DNA of 64,000 bases from positions 1,984,001 through 2,048,000 of the forward strand of contig NZ_CP023439.1 of the NCBI RefSeq assembly GCF_002354895.1, in the 5' to 3' direction. Below are positions 63,592 to 64,000 of this stretch, piece by piece. The translations under genes were made by a program, and so were the position numbers. Each line of letters begins with the position of its first letter. Positions within the stretch are counted from its first letter, which is position 1. Below the pieces are notes generated by a model. That model ran no database searches. It saw only the letters and a list, made by a program, of their open reading frames with translations, and was not told the DNA's origin. Source of the stretch: Thauera sp. K11 (lineage in GTDB: Bacteria; Pseudomonadota; Gammaproteobacteria; Burkholderiales; Rhodocyclaceae).

Positions 63592-64000
63592 CAATCTGCC
63601 TGCCGTTTGATTCAGAACCTCCCACCGACCGTACGGTACAGCGATTTCAACACAACACGCATCTGCTGCGGGAAGAACCGCCCCCCTCATGGCCCTGATG
63701 GGCGACTTCGGAAGGTATAAGGCACGCAACCAACCACCACTCTCGATCTGCTCCCACCGCCGGGCATCCCCTTTCAGCCAGTCATCGAAGAGTGCGGCTC
63801 GAGCACCCCCAGCAGGGCCGCCCACCGCATGACCGAAGAAGCGCTCCCGAAGCGTCTGCTTGCCTTTCCGTTCGAATGCCAGAGGGCGAACGTGCTTTGC
63901 TCCATGAAGGCGTTGCGCTTTACGAGATTGGTATCGTCTCATCCCGGAATAGATCGGATTTCCATAAGTAATGTTCAGTCAACTCCACGCCTACTGAGTG
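63592..64000. other. Right edge of the window, no supported gene
   Basis: A minus-strand frame (63412-63942) reads KGKQTLRERFFGHAVGGPAG and similar stretches, but it overlaps the H-NS gene end and its terminator and matches nothing that I recognise. Nothing else is seen. Confidence 0.35.

Noticed and set aside
63412..63942. 176-codon minus-strand frame at the right edge
   Set aside because: Overlaps the H-NS gene end and its terminator; no recognisable family, no clear ribosome binding site. Could still be a real gene, so worth a database search.

Overview
The window looks like chromosome from a high-GC betaproteobacterium, most likely Rhodocyclales of the Azoarcus/Aromatoleum/Thauera/Zoogloea kind. 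The reasons are GC-rich codon use, exosortase and PEP-CTERM genes, an indolepyruvate:ferredoxin oxidoreductase next to etfBA, and long acyl-CoA dehydrogenase operons. The taxon is inference; there is no rRNA or other marker gene here.

The left third (1-29.2 kb) is an accessory island in two parts. From 0.6 to 11.7 kb a plus-strand locus reads exosortase, exosortase partner membrane protein, exported terpene-cyclase-fold surface protein with a sorting tail, giant transglutaminase-like/RHS protein with a nuclease-like tip, then a candidate immunity gene. The middle of the giant gene (5.2-7.85 kb) is riddled with frameshifts. From 15.8 to 18.2 kb a decayed, inverted paralogue of the same locus lies on the minus strand. 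It keeps the exosortase pair, a scrap of the surface protein and a scrap joining an RHS-like repeat to the immunity tail. A Tn3-family transposase, an unknown companion gene and a ParE-type toxin-antitoxin pair lie between the two loci. Next come a PEP-CTERM protein with a candidate sigma-54 promoter, a DUF1640 gene flanked by a 10-bp repeat, and a divergent KfrA/TnpT-like and TnpS-like recombinase pair. The recombinase gene is cleanly interrupted by an IS5-type element. IS3, IS1634 and ISL3 remnants around a complete IS21 element close the island.

From 29.3 to 37.3 kb lie an indolepyruvate:ferredoxin oxidoreductase-etfBA operon with a divergent LysR gene and a clear LysR-type palindrome, then a folE-hemerythrin pair.

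From 37.3 to 61.2 kb lies a catabolic gene cluster. It holds four acyl-CoA dehydrogenases, an enoyl-CoA hydratase, an amidohydrolase-fold protein, two related P450s, two short-chain dehydrogenases, a tandem class III CoA-transferase, an MFS transporter, a phosphotransferase-fold protein, small accessory enzymes, an FAD oxidoreductase, an acyl-CoA ligase and two TetR regulators. Taken together they suggest P450 hydroxylation, CoA activation and beta-oxidation-type breakdown of a bulky hydrophobic compound, possibly terpenoid or steroid-like; the substrate cannot be read from sequence. Five of its transcription units are preceded by the same palindrome-like motif (TGAACAC-N11-GTGTTCA and variants), which suggests one regulon. 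A second palindrome (TTTGAC-N5-GTCAA) lies at the first TetR gene and at the FAD oxidoreductase.

The right edge (61.7-64 kb) holds a truncated acetyl-CoA hydrolase/transferase, a umuD-like gene without umuC, and an H-NS-family gene.
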